From: Chlorocebus sabaeus
Taxonomy: Eukaryota; Chordata; Mammalia; Primates; Cercopithecidae
DNA: 64,000 bases
Direction: 5' to 3'
NCBI RefSeq assembly: GCF_047675955.1
Contig: NC_132918.1
Span: forward strand, 85,017,139 to 85,081,138
Part shown: piece by piece, positions 49,338 through 60,350 of the stretch
Numbering within the stretch: the stretch's first letter is position 1
Layout of the letters: each line of letters begins with the position of its first letter
Made by a program: the position numbers and the translations under genes
Notes under the pieces: model-generated
What the model saw: the letters and a program-made list of their open reading frames with translations, nothing else
The model's database searches: none
Told to the model about the DNA's origin: nothing

Positions 49338-49572
49338 TTGTGTGTGTGTGTGTGTGTACATCAATTTTCAGGTATAGGTTTATTACATACAGTCACAATC
49401 ATATATCTCTCTATGCATATATATATGCATATGTGTGTGTGTGTGTATATATATGTATATATGGCCATGTCTGCACGGGAAAGGACGCTGCAGTGGGCAT
49501 ATATATATATACACACACACACACACCCCTGTATGTATAGGTATATATACACACACATACATACACACATAT
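49338..49572. repeat. TG/TA/CA microsatellite with palindromic arms
   Basis: A TG tract at about 49340-49358, then a TG-then-TA block at 49429-49462, a 36-bp non-repeat insert (49463-49498), and a TA-then-CA block at 49499-49527 followed by more CA/TA sequence to 49572. The blocks either side of the insert are inverted repeats of each other. All reading frames across it are low-complexity artefacts. Confidence 0.95.
49463..49498 (-). pseudogene. 36-bp second copy of the MTAP 5' UTR and start codon
   Basis: Matches 49097-49132 of the MTAP pseudogene at 33 of 36 positions in the same orientation, including the CCCGTGCAGACATGGCC stretch. It sits inside the microsatellite with repeat directly on both sides. 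One of the differences (TCCTTTCCC rather than TCCCTTCCC) agrees with my memory of the parent MTAP gene. Confidence 0.85.
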
Positions 49573-50019
49573 ATGATAATTTTTGTAACTAGATATTTGA
49601 AGGCCAATGTTCAGTCCAAGTATGTAGAACACCGGGTTACTTGAAAGACACCTTGTAGAATCATTTGACTTATTCTAGACTTGGGTGACTTAGGAACTGA
49701 TGTTCTTATGTGTCCATCAGATTACTTGACAAATAATTAGAAGAACTAGGTTTTGGTTCCAAGTCTAACACTAACTGGCTATACAATCATGATAAAATGC
49801 TTAATATCTCAATTCTTTAACTTACTCATCTTTACAATGTACTAGATTTTTATGGCTACTTCTAACAGGTTATGATCTATACATTTGCTGAGACTCTCTT
49901 AACCTCTTGAAATCTTGAGCTCAGAAGTATTTGAAATCCAACAGTCTGTAAGTCCTTAGAAAAATGGCAATACTGAGCTAAAAAATACTAAATAAGTATG
50001 CAAGAATAGGTTTACTTAC
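49573..50019 (-). other. P3H2 intron, no other feature
   Basis: Unique AT-rich intron sequence with a faint MIR-like stretch around 49740-49860. No gene. Confidence 0.6.
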
Positions 50020-50095
50020 AGTCACAGTCTTAGCATCCATCTCAGTGAATATGAATTCTCCTCCTTCAAAGTCATCATTCATGTATAGGAGAGCA
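50020..50095 (-). CDS. P3H2: P3H2 coding exon (exon 13), 76 bp
   Basis: Encodes ALLYMNDDFEGGEFIFTEMD followed by AKTVT, preceded by one base completing a Ser codon. Donor GTAAGT, acceptor TTCTAG. The YMNDDFEGGEFIF segment is the core beta-strand pair of the double-stranded beta-helix between the HxD motif and the distal His. On its downstream side the intron (42650-50019) contains the MTAP retrocopy, L1 and HERV LTR. Confidence 0.95.
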
Positions 50096-51095
50096 CTAGA
50101 AGAATGAAGAGAAAACCATTTGTCTTATTATATGCTTATGATAGCATGGTCATAGAATACTGAAGACTGGTGATGTACTGTCCAGCCTCCATTAGTAAGT
50201 TTCCTTTGAACTAGACATTGATATAATTGGCCCTCCAAACTCTTAAAGAGAAGATCAGATAGAATTTGGGTTATACCTCTGAAGAGGTTACTTATTCCAC
50301 CTTTATTAAAATTGTAATCATATTTCAAAGCTTGTCTCATATTTCACTTCCTCCACAGAAAACCTAACTAGTTTTAATTTAATCTAGCCCTCTGAACCTG
50401 CCCACCTATTTACAACTCTTCTTCCCTTATATAACTCTAAAGGATGTTTTTTTTCATTTGTTTGTTTTGTTCTTGTTGTTGTTTTTCTCCTTAACTTGCT
50501 GGAGAGTCCCTTGTGGCCCAGCCACGCCTTGCAGATAGCAGGCACTTAATAAATGTTTTGGAATAGAGTACAGTGTAGTAATGATGAACACATGGTGATT
50601 ATAACTCCTGATTCCTTACACACTGAAATATCTCTCAGTAGGTTAGGACATTCTTTTCTCCTGAGTTTCTAGTGTCTTATTTATAAAATGCAGACATCGT
50701 TCTTCTTGGGTGTGAATAGATACGTGATGTGATAAAGTCCTTATGTAGGCCAAGACTCCATGCCCTTGTATTCTGACTGAAATACACATACCACAAGGAA
50801 TATGTTCCAGGGAGAACAGGAATTAAAAAAAAAAAAAAAACCATAAAATTTACTTTTCATATTAAAACAAAATGGACATTTTGTGAAATGGGATGCAAAA
50901 TGTGCACAATTTTTAAGATAAAAGTGAGATGATAATGCCACTTATTGGTTGTGGCAGCTGCTTCAGAAGATTATTTGAGAATTTCTGCCTCGGAGAAATG
51001 AACATGACATCAAGCAAAACAGAGCACCTTTGCAGTTTTCATTGTTTGAAAACTGTTAGGTAAAAGCTTTGTTTTGAAGCAGGTTCTAGCTATAC
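50096..51095 (-). other. P3H2 intron between exons 13 and 12
   Basis: A 1-kb intron with an L2/MIR-like end at about 50510-50560 and an A-run at 50824-50840. No gene. Confidence 0.7.
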
Positions 51096-51213
51096 CTATA
51101 GTCTCGAAATGTGTAAGCAGGAGGCTCTTTCCAGCATTCGTTGGCCTCTGGATCCAACAAACAGTTGTCAGCGTGGATGGGATGACTGAGGTCATTTCTT
51201 CTATCCTGCTGAC
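51096..51213 (-). CDS. P3H2: P3H2 coding exon (exon 12), 118 bp, carries Fe(II) ligands His and Asp
   Basis: Encodes QQDRRNDLSHPIHADNCLLD and then PEANECWKEPPAYTFRDY, with split codons at both ends (Gly 5', Ser 3'). The His-Ala-Asp triplet in SHPIHADN is the HxD motif that supplies two of the three iron ligands in 2-oxoglutarate dioxygenases. The EPPAYTFRDYS block is conserved across P3H1-3. Acceptor CTGGCAG, donor GTATAG. Losing this 118-bp exon would both shift the frame and remove the metal site. Confidence 0.96.
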
Positions 51214-52087
51214 CTGCCAGAAAAGGGAACAGGGAAGAACAAGAAATGAAGTGCAGCAACTTCCACCAAAGTAACTGACAATCTGTCTTCTCCCAGTCCT
51301 GATGATCTTTGCAAATGGGGGGAGGCAGACAACAGGAAAGAATAGATGAAAGAACAGTGGACACGTAGTTGAGCCTCTGGTCTGGTTCTGGTGTGAAGTG
51401 GATGCGAAACCTTGAGCATGTCACACCTGTCTTTTCAGCTATAAAAGTTATTTCTGATATAAACATACATGAACAAATTCCATTCATTTCATGGGTTGTA
51501 CTTCATGTAGGGCAGCAAAACAATGGGGAGGAAGTGAAAAATTAAAAAAAAAAAAAAAAAAGATTTAATTCAGCTAAAACTTCCCAAGTGTAAAGTCTAC
51601 TCCTGTGACATCATTCTCCTCCCGCCACCCCATTCAGGGGGGCATAAGACATAGAGGAGAAATAATGATGAGCAGGGACTGAGGAGGTCTCTGTCTTTTT
51701 AAGATTATTTCTTGCAATCATCCCTTCATCTTCTATGCTTCCACTTAATGCTGGTAGACATCATGGTGACTGTGATTTCCATGTTCCTGATTCCTCAAAA
51801 TGGCAAACCTACAGCAGAAGAGCATTTTTCTTTTTTTCCAGACTTCAGCAATTGGGGAAAATTGACTTGGAAGGGAAAATGTTCAGAATGAGGGTTTTCT
51901 GGAACTTCAGAAAACCAAAATGAAGAAAAAGAGAGAAGCAAAATGAGAGTTCATAAGCTACTTTTGTTTTAGAAATCTAGAATTCATCTAAAATATTAAT
52001 CTACCATGCTGTAGAGCTTTGTTTCACCTTGTTTCATTTCCCAATGTATTGTGGGTAAAAGGGAACCATTTCAGACTGGAATCTCAC
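51214..52087 (-). other. P3H2 intron between exons 12 and 11
   Basis: Unique sequence with an A-run at 51543-51560. The open frames here continue the exon frame into the intron and are not coding. Confidence 0.7.
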
Positions 52088-52238
52088 CAGACAGGGCTGT
52101 TCGGCAGACCATGTGTGTATAGGAAAAATACAGAGTTGAGTTCAGCATAAAATAAGATTCTACAATCCTTCGAGCCTTTTCACTGATGTCATAAAACAGA
52201 CGAGCGCTCTTCAGTGGGACTCGACCTTCATAACCAGA
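52088..52238 (-). CDS. P3H2: P3H2 coding exon (exon 11), 151 bp
   Basis: Fifty codons plus one base, beginning SGYEGRVPLKSARLFYDISE and ending SYTHMVCRTALS plus the first base of a Gly codon. Acceptor is a T-tract followed by CAG; donor is GTGAGA. It contains one sequon (Asn-Ser-Thr). It forms the helical and first beta-strand part of the dioxygenase fold just before the metal site. Confidence 0.96.
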
Positions 52239-53425
52239 CTGAAAAAAAAAGAACATGAGAAAACAAATGGGTTCATTGGAGGATGTAAGAAAAACAGGCA
52301 CTACATTGCATTGAGCCAACATAGAAGTATCATGTCTGCATTGACTAATGGGAAGACTACCACATGTTTGTGGATTTTGGTTAGGACATTGTGCCATTGG
52401 AATAAACTTCCCAATAGCAGATGGAAAGCTAAAAGCTACTTGGTTCCTCTTCTCTTCTATTATAATATATTCTACTGTCCTCTCTAACAACCCTTCCTGC
52501 AGTAGAGAATAATTACTTGTTTGAATATGTTTTCACTATTAGATCATGATCTTACAAAGAAGGCTTGTATATTTTTTGTCAGGAAATCTAAAGTTTGATA
52601 AGTTGATGGCTGAATGGAGGAATGATTAAATACAATGAAGGTTCCATTTCACACTTGCTTTCTTCAACTGTTCTGTTAGGTACATATTTGAAACTTTTTT
52701 CTTTCCTATATCTGCCATTTACAGAAGCCTTAGGCTGACACTAAGGAATTCAAACCCAAAAGAAGTTAAGACTTTACTTTGAGTGCTTTCAGGACAGTTG
52801 CACCTTCAAACTTTTCATTGGGTGTATGGGGTGAAGTTTTTCCTCTGTATCCATCACCAACAAGCATGATTCCCTGGAAGCAAATACAAGAAGATACTTC
52901 ATCAATGATAACTATGAATTCACTGGGTCATTTTCTGCTTTGGTTGCCAGAAAGCTGAGAACTCTAGTCAATGCTAAGAACCATCTCCATTTTATTCCAA
53001 GATGCTGGTAACTATTTCTTTTAATTAAAAGAGACATCTTTATTTAATCTTCATTCTACATTTTTATTATCAAATACTATCATCTTTTATGGAAATAAAA
53101 AGAATGTAAATTACTGATATATTGGCTAATTCTTAATTAAAATAAAAGGATTTATCCAGCAACTTTATATGATGGGCAGGGACCTTGCTAGATGGCTGTT
53201 GGCCTAGGAAATATGCCAGTAGCTATTCCAGATCCCACCTGGGAAAACTAAAATAATCCCAACCCGAAGGCTATATAAGTTCCTCAAAAATAATTTATGT
53301 CTTTCTCCGAAAGAAAGCAATATCTCAGGGCTTTTTCCTCGGCTCCAGATGAGACCAGGACCAAAGCAGTTCCAGCTTCTTGGCAGACCAGTGCAGTGAG
53401 CTCCCCTCCTTCTCCCGGTCCTCAC
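52239..53425 (-). other. P3H2 introns flanking exon 10
   Basis: Two short introns (52239-52777 and 52874-53425) of unique, AT-rich sequence. No repeat or gene recognised. Confidence 0.7.
52778..52873 (-). CDS. P3H2: P3H2 coding exon (exon 10), 96 bp
   Basis: Exactly 32 codons in phase 0, reading GIMLVGDGYRGKTSPHTPNE and then KFEGATVLKALK. The GDGYRG-TSPHTPNEKF block is highly characteristic of the prolyl 3-hydroxylase family. Acceptor TTCCAG, donor GTAAAG. Because the exon length is a multiple of three, skipping it would keep the frame but remove this conserved block. Confidence 0.96.
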
Positions 53426-53553
53426 AGTGGCCACACTGTGGAGCTCCCGGCACTGTTCTTCCGACAGGACATTATCCAGGAGAACCCGTTGAGTCCCATT
53501 CAGCTGCTCTGAGTTGTAGACGAATGTGATGTTTTCATAGAGCAGAGGACCAC
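53426..53553 (-). CDS. P3H2: P3H2 coding exon (exon 9), 128 bp
   Basis: Encodes GPLLYENITFVYNSEQLNGT and then QRVLLDNVLSEEQCRELHSVAT, beginning with two bases that complete a Gly codon. Acceptor TTTAG, donor ACT/GTGAGG. Two N-glycosylation sequons are visible (Asn-Ile-Thr and Asn-Gly-Thr), which fits a lumenal ER protein. The LSEEQCREL segment is the typical opening helix of the prolyl hydroxylase catalytic domain. The reading frame stays open well upstream into the intron (to about 53713), but that extension lies past a good acceptor and is not coding. Confidence 0.95.
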
Positions 53554-55139
53554 CTAAAGGAACAGAGCACATTGTCTTCCCTGTTACCTCTGTCCCCAGA
53601 AAGGAAGCACAGAATACCAAATAGCTTTCGATGTGCAATTCGAGTGAGTTCGTTTCCTCATGAATATTTAGAAATGCAAAGACAAATAGCGAATTAGGAA
53701 GCTTGATAAACACATCATAGATTCAGGAGAAAGGCAGATGTCTGACTATCAGGTTTCCTCATAATGTCATAATAATATCACATGTGTACATTATTTGGGG
53801 AGAGATAGAACTATTTTTGCATTTGTTTCTAATGCTGATCCCAAAAAGTCGACTGGGCATCTCATGGGACTCTCTTCTGAGAAAGCCCACCCTTGTTCAC
53901 AGTCCCTCATTCATACCTCTGTCGCAACACCACAGAGTGCATGTTTGGGTCCCCAGGTATGACATGCACACCTCAGTTTCACTGGTGTCTAGAGCAACAC
54001 CTTCACCAGGTAATTCAGGCAGTCACACCCAAGTCAGGAGTCACTTGACTCCTCCTCAGTCTTCTTCCTACCACATAACTGACCCTAGGTTATCTTGCTT
54101 TTGGAGTGTTTTTCTCTGTTCTCTAGGCAAAATCTTCACGTTTCTATTTCTACACAGGAGGGTTTCCTTTAGGCACCTACTCTCTTCCCAGAGAGAGACC
54201 ACAAGTTTATAACATTAGCTCCAGATAGGCTCTTCAGAGGGTGCTGCTTTTGGATCACATTTTAGGTTGTGAAATTACAAAATCCAGACCTGACAAAGTC
54301 CTTCTCTCATAGAGTAGGACTGAAGGACAAAGCCTGTGATAGAGAGGAAATCTCCTGATGTAGCATAGTGCAGACATTTTGAACCAGAAAATCGAACAGA
54401 AAAGAAAGCACTGCTTCTAACCATTTAGCATACTCCCAAGGGGCCTGATGCGTGCTTGTCCATAGCAACAGCTCAAGATAAGGACAGCAGGGGTAGGGAA
54501 GGCACAACTCCCTGCCACCCCAGGTCTAGCAAAAGTCACCAACACGTTGGCCTAAAACACTTCTGTTGGAGGAAGAAGAGACAATTGAAATTGATGTCTA
54601 CTTTATCTCTATAAAATAGATTAGTCAGCCTAGGGAAGAGCACGAGCTAAATGTTTATTAGTCTAGCTAGGATAAAAGACTCACTACAGCTCATGATTAA
54701 TGGAATATTAAAAGAATGAGGCAGTGTTTCTCAATCTGGAGTAATGTTCATTTATCTGTTAAAGCAAAAGTTCCCTAAGGAGCTCCAGTGCTGACAAATT
54801 ATTTTTACTCTAATTTTACTTCTATATACGCAATCATAAAACTATGTACGCATTATTTATTTTAGTAGTTTCATACAGTACCCAAACCAATTTACAAGAC
54901 TAAATAAAAGCAAGACCATAAAATGAACTAAATTCCAATCAATAAATGAAATGGTTAATGTTATTTTTCTGAAAATAAAAAGCTACTTTCCACATGAATA
55001 TTCTACTCACTGATCTGGTCTGGGTTCTTTTGAGCCAGGATTCCTTATAGTACTGTTGGTGTGTAATTACTATTCTACCACAACGTTTCTCTAGTTAAAC
55101 TACTACACAATCTTAATGTACCATGATTAATTTTGGCCT

Positions 55140-55428
55140 TTGTATCAGTCCATTTTCTTGCTGCTAATAAAGACACACCCAAGAGTGGGTAATTATAAAG
55201 AAAAAGAGGTTTAATGGACTCACAGTTCCACATCTGGGGAGACCTCACAATCATAGCAGAAGGCAAAGAAGGAGAAAGTCATGTCTCACATGGTAGCAGG
55301 CAAGAGAGCTTGTGCAGGGAAACTCCTGTTTATAAAACTTTCAGATCTGGTGAGACTTATTCACCACCAGGAGAACAAATCACCCCCATGATTCAATTAT
55401 CTCCACCAGCTTTCACCTGAGCCTAATA
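55140..55428 (-). mobile_element. THE1/MST-type (ERVL-MaLR) solo LTR fragment
   Basis: On the plus strand it begins TGTATCAGTCCATTTTCTTG and runs through GGTTTAATGGACTCACAGTT, AGCTTGTGCAGGGAAACTCC and CCCCATGATTCAATTATCTC, the complement of a MaLR LTR. The U3 start is missing. No coding sequence. Confidence 0.88.
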
Positions 55429-56475
55429 CATTATTTATAAGTTCATTGTATTTCATTTATTTCTAGTCTTTAATCACTGAAGTGTTATTAATTGGTGTCA
55501 ATATGACCATAACTGTGCCCAGTGAACTATGGAATCCCATGATACCATCTGGCTAGAAGTTGATCCCTTACATAACCCCTAATTGCTTCTCTTAATTTTT
55601 GAAAATTGTGATCACAATTTATAAATATGGAATTTTTGGAACCCAAGAATATATCCATAAGCCCCCTCTTTCAGTATCACATCTTTTAGTTGAATAGAAA
55701 AATATGCTTTTCTACAATTCACTATTTCTCAAATTTTGTTTCATTGAAAGTTCTGGGAAAGTACTGGGTTAAATAAAATATAAGAGGGCGTCTCAGAACG
55801 TTTAATATGTGAACAGGCTTTATTAATGTCCTAAACAGTGATATAATAGGCAGCAGTTTTTAGCCTTAATTGAATACAACGCTCTCCCTCCCTGACTCCC
55901 CCAACTTCCTTCCTGTAGCAGAGACTTTACGATGGACTGCAATGATCATTGCCTCCCGACATTCATACAGCTGTGCAATTTGCTTCCCACAAGTGCAAGT
56001 GGAACCCGGAACTTACTTCTAAGCAGAATATGACAAAAGTGATTAGGTGTCATTTCTGTGACTACATTACATAAGATTGCAACTTCTATCTTGCTAACAG
56101 ACTCAGTCTCTTGCCTTCTCCGCTGGCAGGCTGTGAAGCAAGTGGTCATACTGGAGAGGATCACATGGCAAGAAATAGAGGCATCCTCCAGCCAACAACC
56201 AACTAGAAACTAAAAGGCCATAGTCCAACAACTTTTTAGGAACTGAATTCTGTTATCTAACTTGGAAGAAGATCCTTCCCAGTCAAGCCTCGGAAGAGAC
56301 CTCAGCCCTGGTCAACAGCTTGACTGAAACCGGTGAGAGAGCCTGCAGCCAAGGACACAGTTACATTCTCTGCAGACTCTTACCCCACAGAAACTATGAG
56401 ATAATAAATGGATATTTTCATAGCTGCTATATTTTTGTTTTTTTTTTCACAACAATAAAAAAGTAGTCTTTAAAA

Positions 56476-56768
56476 TATTTATTTGACAAGGTCTCACTGT
56501 CACTCAGGCTGGAGTGCAGTGGCACCATCATCATGGCTCACTGCAGCCTTGACCTCCTGTCCTCAAGTGATCCTCCCACCTCAGACTCCCAAGTAGCTGG
56601 AACTGCAGGCACATGCCACCATGCCTAGTTTTTTTGTTTCGTTTTGTTTTGTTTTTCAGGATCTTGTTATGTTGCCCAAGCTGGCCTCCAACTCCTGGAC
56701 TCAAGCCATCCTCCCTCCTCAGCCTCCCAAAGTGCTGGGATTAGAGGCATGAGCCACCACACCCAGCC
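56476..56768 (-). mobile_element. AluJ-like, antisense
   Basis: Old Alu with a TTTTG-rich middle linker. Flanked by AAGTAGTCTTTAAAA (56461) and AAGTAGTCTTTTAAAA (56769), a clean target duplication. Confidence 0.94.
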
Positions 56769-57960
56769 AAGTAGTCTTTTAAAAATCCCCCCAAGACATC
56801 TTAGCATGGAAGGCGATTTGGAAAAGGCTGCTCTAATCTATGGAGCTGATTAAGATTTGTAGTCAAATTGAGATAGGCCTTCCCTCGCATATTTGGAAAA
56901 GTGAACTGTATGTTCCATTCCAATTTAGAAGTATAAAAAGAAATGTTCCTTTAACAAGAAAGATGCGATACTTGTAGATTCACTGAAAAGCATTTGCTAA
57001 TATAAAACTAAAATATAAATGAAAGACAGAGGAGAGATCTAGTGAATTAAGTTGGTTTATACTTTGCCAAGTTTTTCTCTTTTTCTACATTGAAGGTGTA
57101 TTATTTTCAACATAATTAGCTTATTTTCAAAATATGATTTTGAAAGTTAGCAAAACTAGAATATTTAGGAAAATGTCTATCAGTCTTAAGCTCCATTATA
57201 AGTATGTATTATCATTACTATCATTATTGTTGAATTAACAAGCTACACTTGGAATACTGTAATAAGTTCTGACTCAGACACCTTAATAAGCATAGAGCCT
57301 TAAGAGAAGGCTCCTGGGATACAGACAATCTCCTAGCATTTCATAAGAACATGCAAAGACCCAAGTGAAGGAAGAATGCAACATGGAGTCTTAAATATCT
57401 GAATTTTGGGTTCCAGGAGAATCTGCATTAGAAATCTGCCTTTCATGTAGCAACGTAATCATTAATATTAGTAAATATAGAATTTTACACAGATACTTCC
57501 CACACGCACATTTAACAAAAATGGCCCCCTACCCATCCACTAACCAAAAGGAAAAAAAAAAATAAATGAAACCCTATCATTCAACAGACAAGTCAACCAG
57601 CCTACATATGACTAGTAGCACACCAGACAGAGGAAAACATTAAAATAAAAATTAAAATGTAGTCCAATAAATTGTGGTTTCTGGGGCCTGATTTGATGGC
57701 TTCAGCCAATTCTTAACCACAGTCCAAGAAGATTGAGTCAAACAACTTAATTCTTCTCTCATTCATAAAGTATGTGCCTGGCTCTGACTCTCTGGTTGCA
57801 ACAGAAAGGGATCATCTAAGAAAGTACTCCCTTGTACTCCCTGTCTGGCTCATGGCAAGAAGAATCACTTTATCAGAAATTCGATAGTGTCATACAAAGC
57901 ATGATGGGGTAGGCAGGCTAACAAGCCCTTATATGAATTCAGCCTTTCACAGTTTAAGGA
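56769..57960. other. P3H2 intron, no feature recognised
   Basis: AT-rich unique sequence with an A-run at 57551-57562. Nothing exon-like or structured. Confidence 0.6.
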
Positions 57961-57972
57961 AAAAAAAAAAAA

Positions 57973-58281
57973 GGCCGGACACGGTGGTTCACACCTGTAA
58001 TCCTAGCACTTTGAGAGGCTGAGGCGGGCAGATTGCCTGAGCTCAAGAGTTCAAGACCAGCCTAGGCAACACAGTGAAACCCCACCTCTACTAAAATACA
58101 AAAAAAATTTGCCAGGCATGGTGGTACATGTCTATAATCCCAGCTACTCAGGAGACTGAGGCAGGAGAATCACTTTGACCCGGGATGCGGAGGTTGCAGT
58201 GAGCCAAGATCACTCCACTGCACTCCAGCTTGGGCAACAGAGCAAGGCTCTGACTCTTAAAAAAAAAAAAAAAAAAAAAAA
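57973..58281 (+). mobile_element. Alu (S/J-like), sense
   Basis: GGCCGGACACGGTGGTTCAC to a 20-plus-base A-tail. Confidence 0.94.
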
Positions 58282-58511
58282 GAACTTTGTATGTTCACCA
58301 TCTTAAAACAGTTACTATCCTTCTTTTATAGATAAAAATCATGGGGCCCGGAGAAATAGAGTCACTAGATCTGCATCACTGTGGAGCATATCAGACTGAA
58401 ATAGTCCCAGAAACTAAGCTTCCCGATTCCAGGTTTATTCAACATTGTTTCTACTATCCCTCTACTGACTCTAGAATCAAATCCATCACAACCTTTAAAA
58501 ATCTGGTGGGT

Positions 58512-58865
58512 GTGCTGAGCATGGTGGCTCAGGTCTGTAATCCCAACACCTTGAAAGCCTGAGCCGGGTGGATCAACTGAGGTCGGGAGTTCAAGACCAG
58601 CCTGATCAAGATGGTGAAACCCCGTCTCTACTTAAAAAAGAAAAACAAAAAAAATTAGCTGAGCATGGTGGCATGCACCTGTAATCCCAGCTACTCAGGA
58701 GGCTGAGACAGAATCACTTGAACCCAGGAGGCAGAGGTTGCAGTGAGCTGAGATCACGTCACTGTACTCCAGTCTGAGTGACAGAGTGAGACGCTGTCTC
58801 AAAAACATAAAATAAAATAAAATAAAATAAAATAAAATAAAATAAAATAAAATAAAATAAAATAA
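58512..58865 (+). mobile_element. AluS-like with expanded (AAAAT)n tail
   Basis: GCTGAGCATGGTGGCTCAGG through to GACGCTGTCTCAAAAACAT, then about 11 AAAAT units (58808-58865). Target duplication AAATCTGGTGGGTG before and AAATCTGGTGAGTG after. Confidence 0.95.
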
Positions 58866-59158
58866 ATCTGGTGAGTGAAAGGAGAATGGACAAGTGACAG
58901 CAATGTTTTTTAGTGACTTACCATATCACGCATGTTTCATGGGCTGAAGCCACTGTGGGATGTAAATAGCCCTGAGTCACCCCATCTTAATGCTTAGGAG
59001 CTGTCCAGTAGGAATAATACTAAATACTAAACACTATTAGGCATCCAGAGTAGATGACGATCTCTTTGGGGAAGAGGAGAAAAGCTGAAGTATACTTTAT
59101 TCTGCGACATATGCCTCCCTGACATCCCATTTTAGTGAAATTAAGATACAAAAATGTT

Positions 59159-59450
59159 GCTGGGCGCGGTGGCTCATGCCTGTAATCCCAGCACTTCGGG
59201 AGGCTGACGCGGGAGGATCATGAGGTCATGAGTTCGAGACCAGCCTGGCCAATATGGTGAAACCTCATCTCTACTAAAAATACAAAAATTAGTCCGGTGT
59301 GGTAGCCCGCACTTGTAGTCCCAACTACTCAGGAGGCTGAGGCAGAAGAATTGCTTCAACCCTGGAGGCAGACATTGCACTGAGCCAAGATCATGCCACT
59401 GTACTCCAGCCTGGGGGACAGAGCAAGACTCCATCTCAAAACAAAAAAAG
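59159..59450 (+). mobile_element. AluS-like, sense
   Basis: GCTGGGCGCGGTGGCTCATG to an A-rich tail. Likely duplication AAGATACAAAAATG and AAGATATGAAAGTG. Confidence 0.94.
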
Positions 59451-59639
59451 ATATGAAAGTGTTTTCTGGTTGGAAACTTTGTCTCTATCTGCAATTGTTC
59501 TTAATTTAGATCCTAATTAGGTATCTGATGACTGGACAACAGGCTTTTTAGTGGTGATATAATAAGAAATATGCTGGTCTTTATCTCTTGTTTCTGGCAC
59601 AGAACTCCTAAATCCCTTGGAATTTTCCAAGGGATAAGT

Positions 59640-60350
59640 GTGTCCATTTTTACTCATAATGAGATCCTTTTAATCACACTTAAGCTTATGCCAATGAGGT
59701 GAATTAGGGTAGGGACCCTGAAAAGACTCAGAATGGGGCTGGTCACCAGAAAGAGCAAGTGATTAGGAAAGTGAAACCTTTAGCCCCACCCACAGGCCTC
59801 TGGGAAAGGAGTTTCGGGCCTGCAGATCAAGCTGTATAAAAACTCTTGAACAACAAGATTTGATGAGCTTCTAGGTTGCTGAGAGCGCGGAGATGCTGGG
59901 AGGGTGGTTTGCCCATGGAGGGCATGGAAGCTCCTCCTCCTATCCCCCCACACCTTGCCCTGTGTACCTCTTCATCTAGCTGTTCATCTGCATCCTTTGT
60001 GATAAACCAGTAAACACAGGAGTTCCCCTGAGTTCTGTGAGATGCTCTAGCAAATTAACCTAACCCAAAGTCAGGATCATGGGAACACTGGTTTGTAGCT
60101 GGTCAACAAGGGGTTGGTCAGAAGTACAGGTAACATCTTATACTTGCAATAGGCATCTGAAATGGGAGTAGTCTTGTGGGCTAAGCCCTTAACCTGTGGG
60201 ATCTGACACTATTTCCAGACAGTGTCAGAACTGAATTGGATTATCTCACACTCACTTGCTATCCACTGGAGAATTACTGGTGCGTGTGGGTGAAACCTCA
60301 CACACATCTGGCCACAGAAGTATTTTGTATTGAATATGAGAGTATGGTAG
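59640..60350 (+). mobile_element. LTR-like block, family not assigned
   Basis: Has promoter- and polyadenylation-like elements in LTR order: GTATAAAAACTCTTG at about 59832, then GATAAACCAGTAAACACAGG at about 60000, then GAGTTCTGTGAGATGCTCTAG. I recall this word order from a common primate LTR-type repeat but cannot name it. Antisense to P3H2; no coding potential. Confidence 0.5.

Noticed and set aside
49338..49572. Regular spacing of repeats as a CRISPR-like array
   Set aside because: Dinucleotide microsatellite in a vertebrate genome; no distinct repeat-spacer units.
53204..53713. A 169-codon open frame as an independent gene or extended exon
   Set aside because: Only 53426-53553 is in phase with neighbouring exons and bounded by GT-AG sites; the rest is chance open frame in intron.
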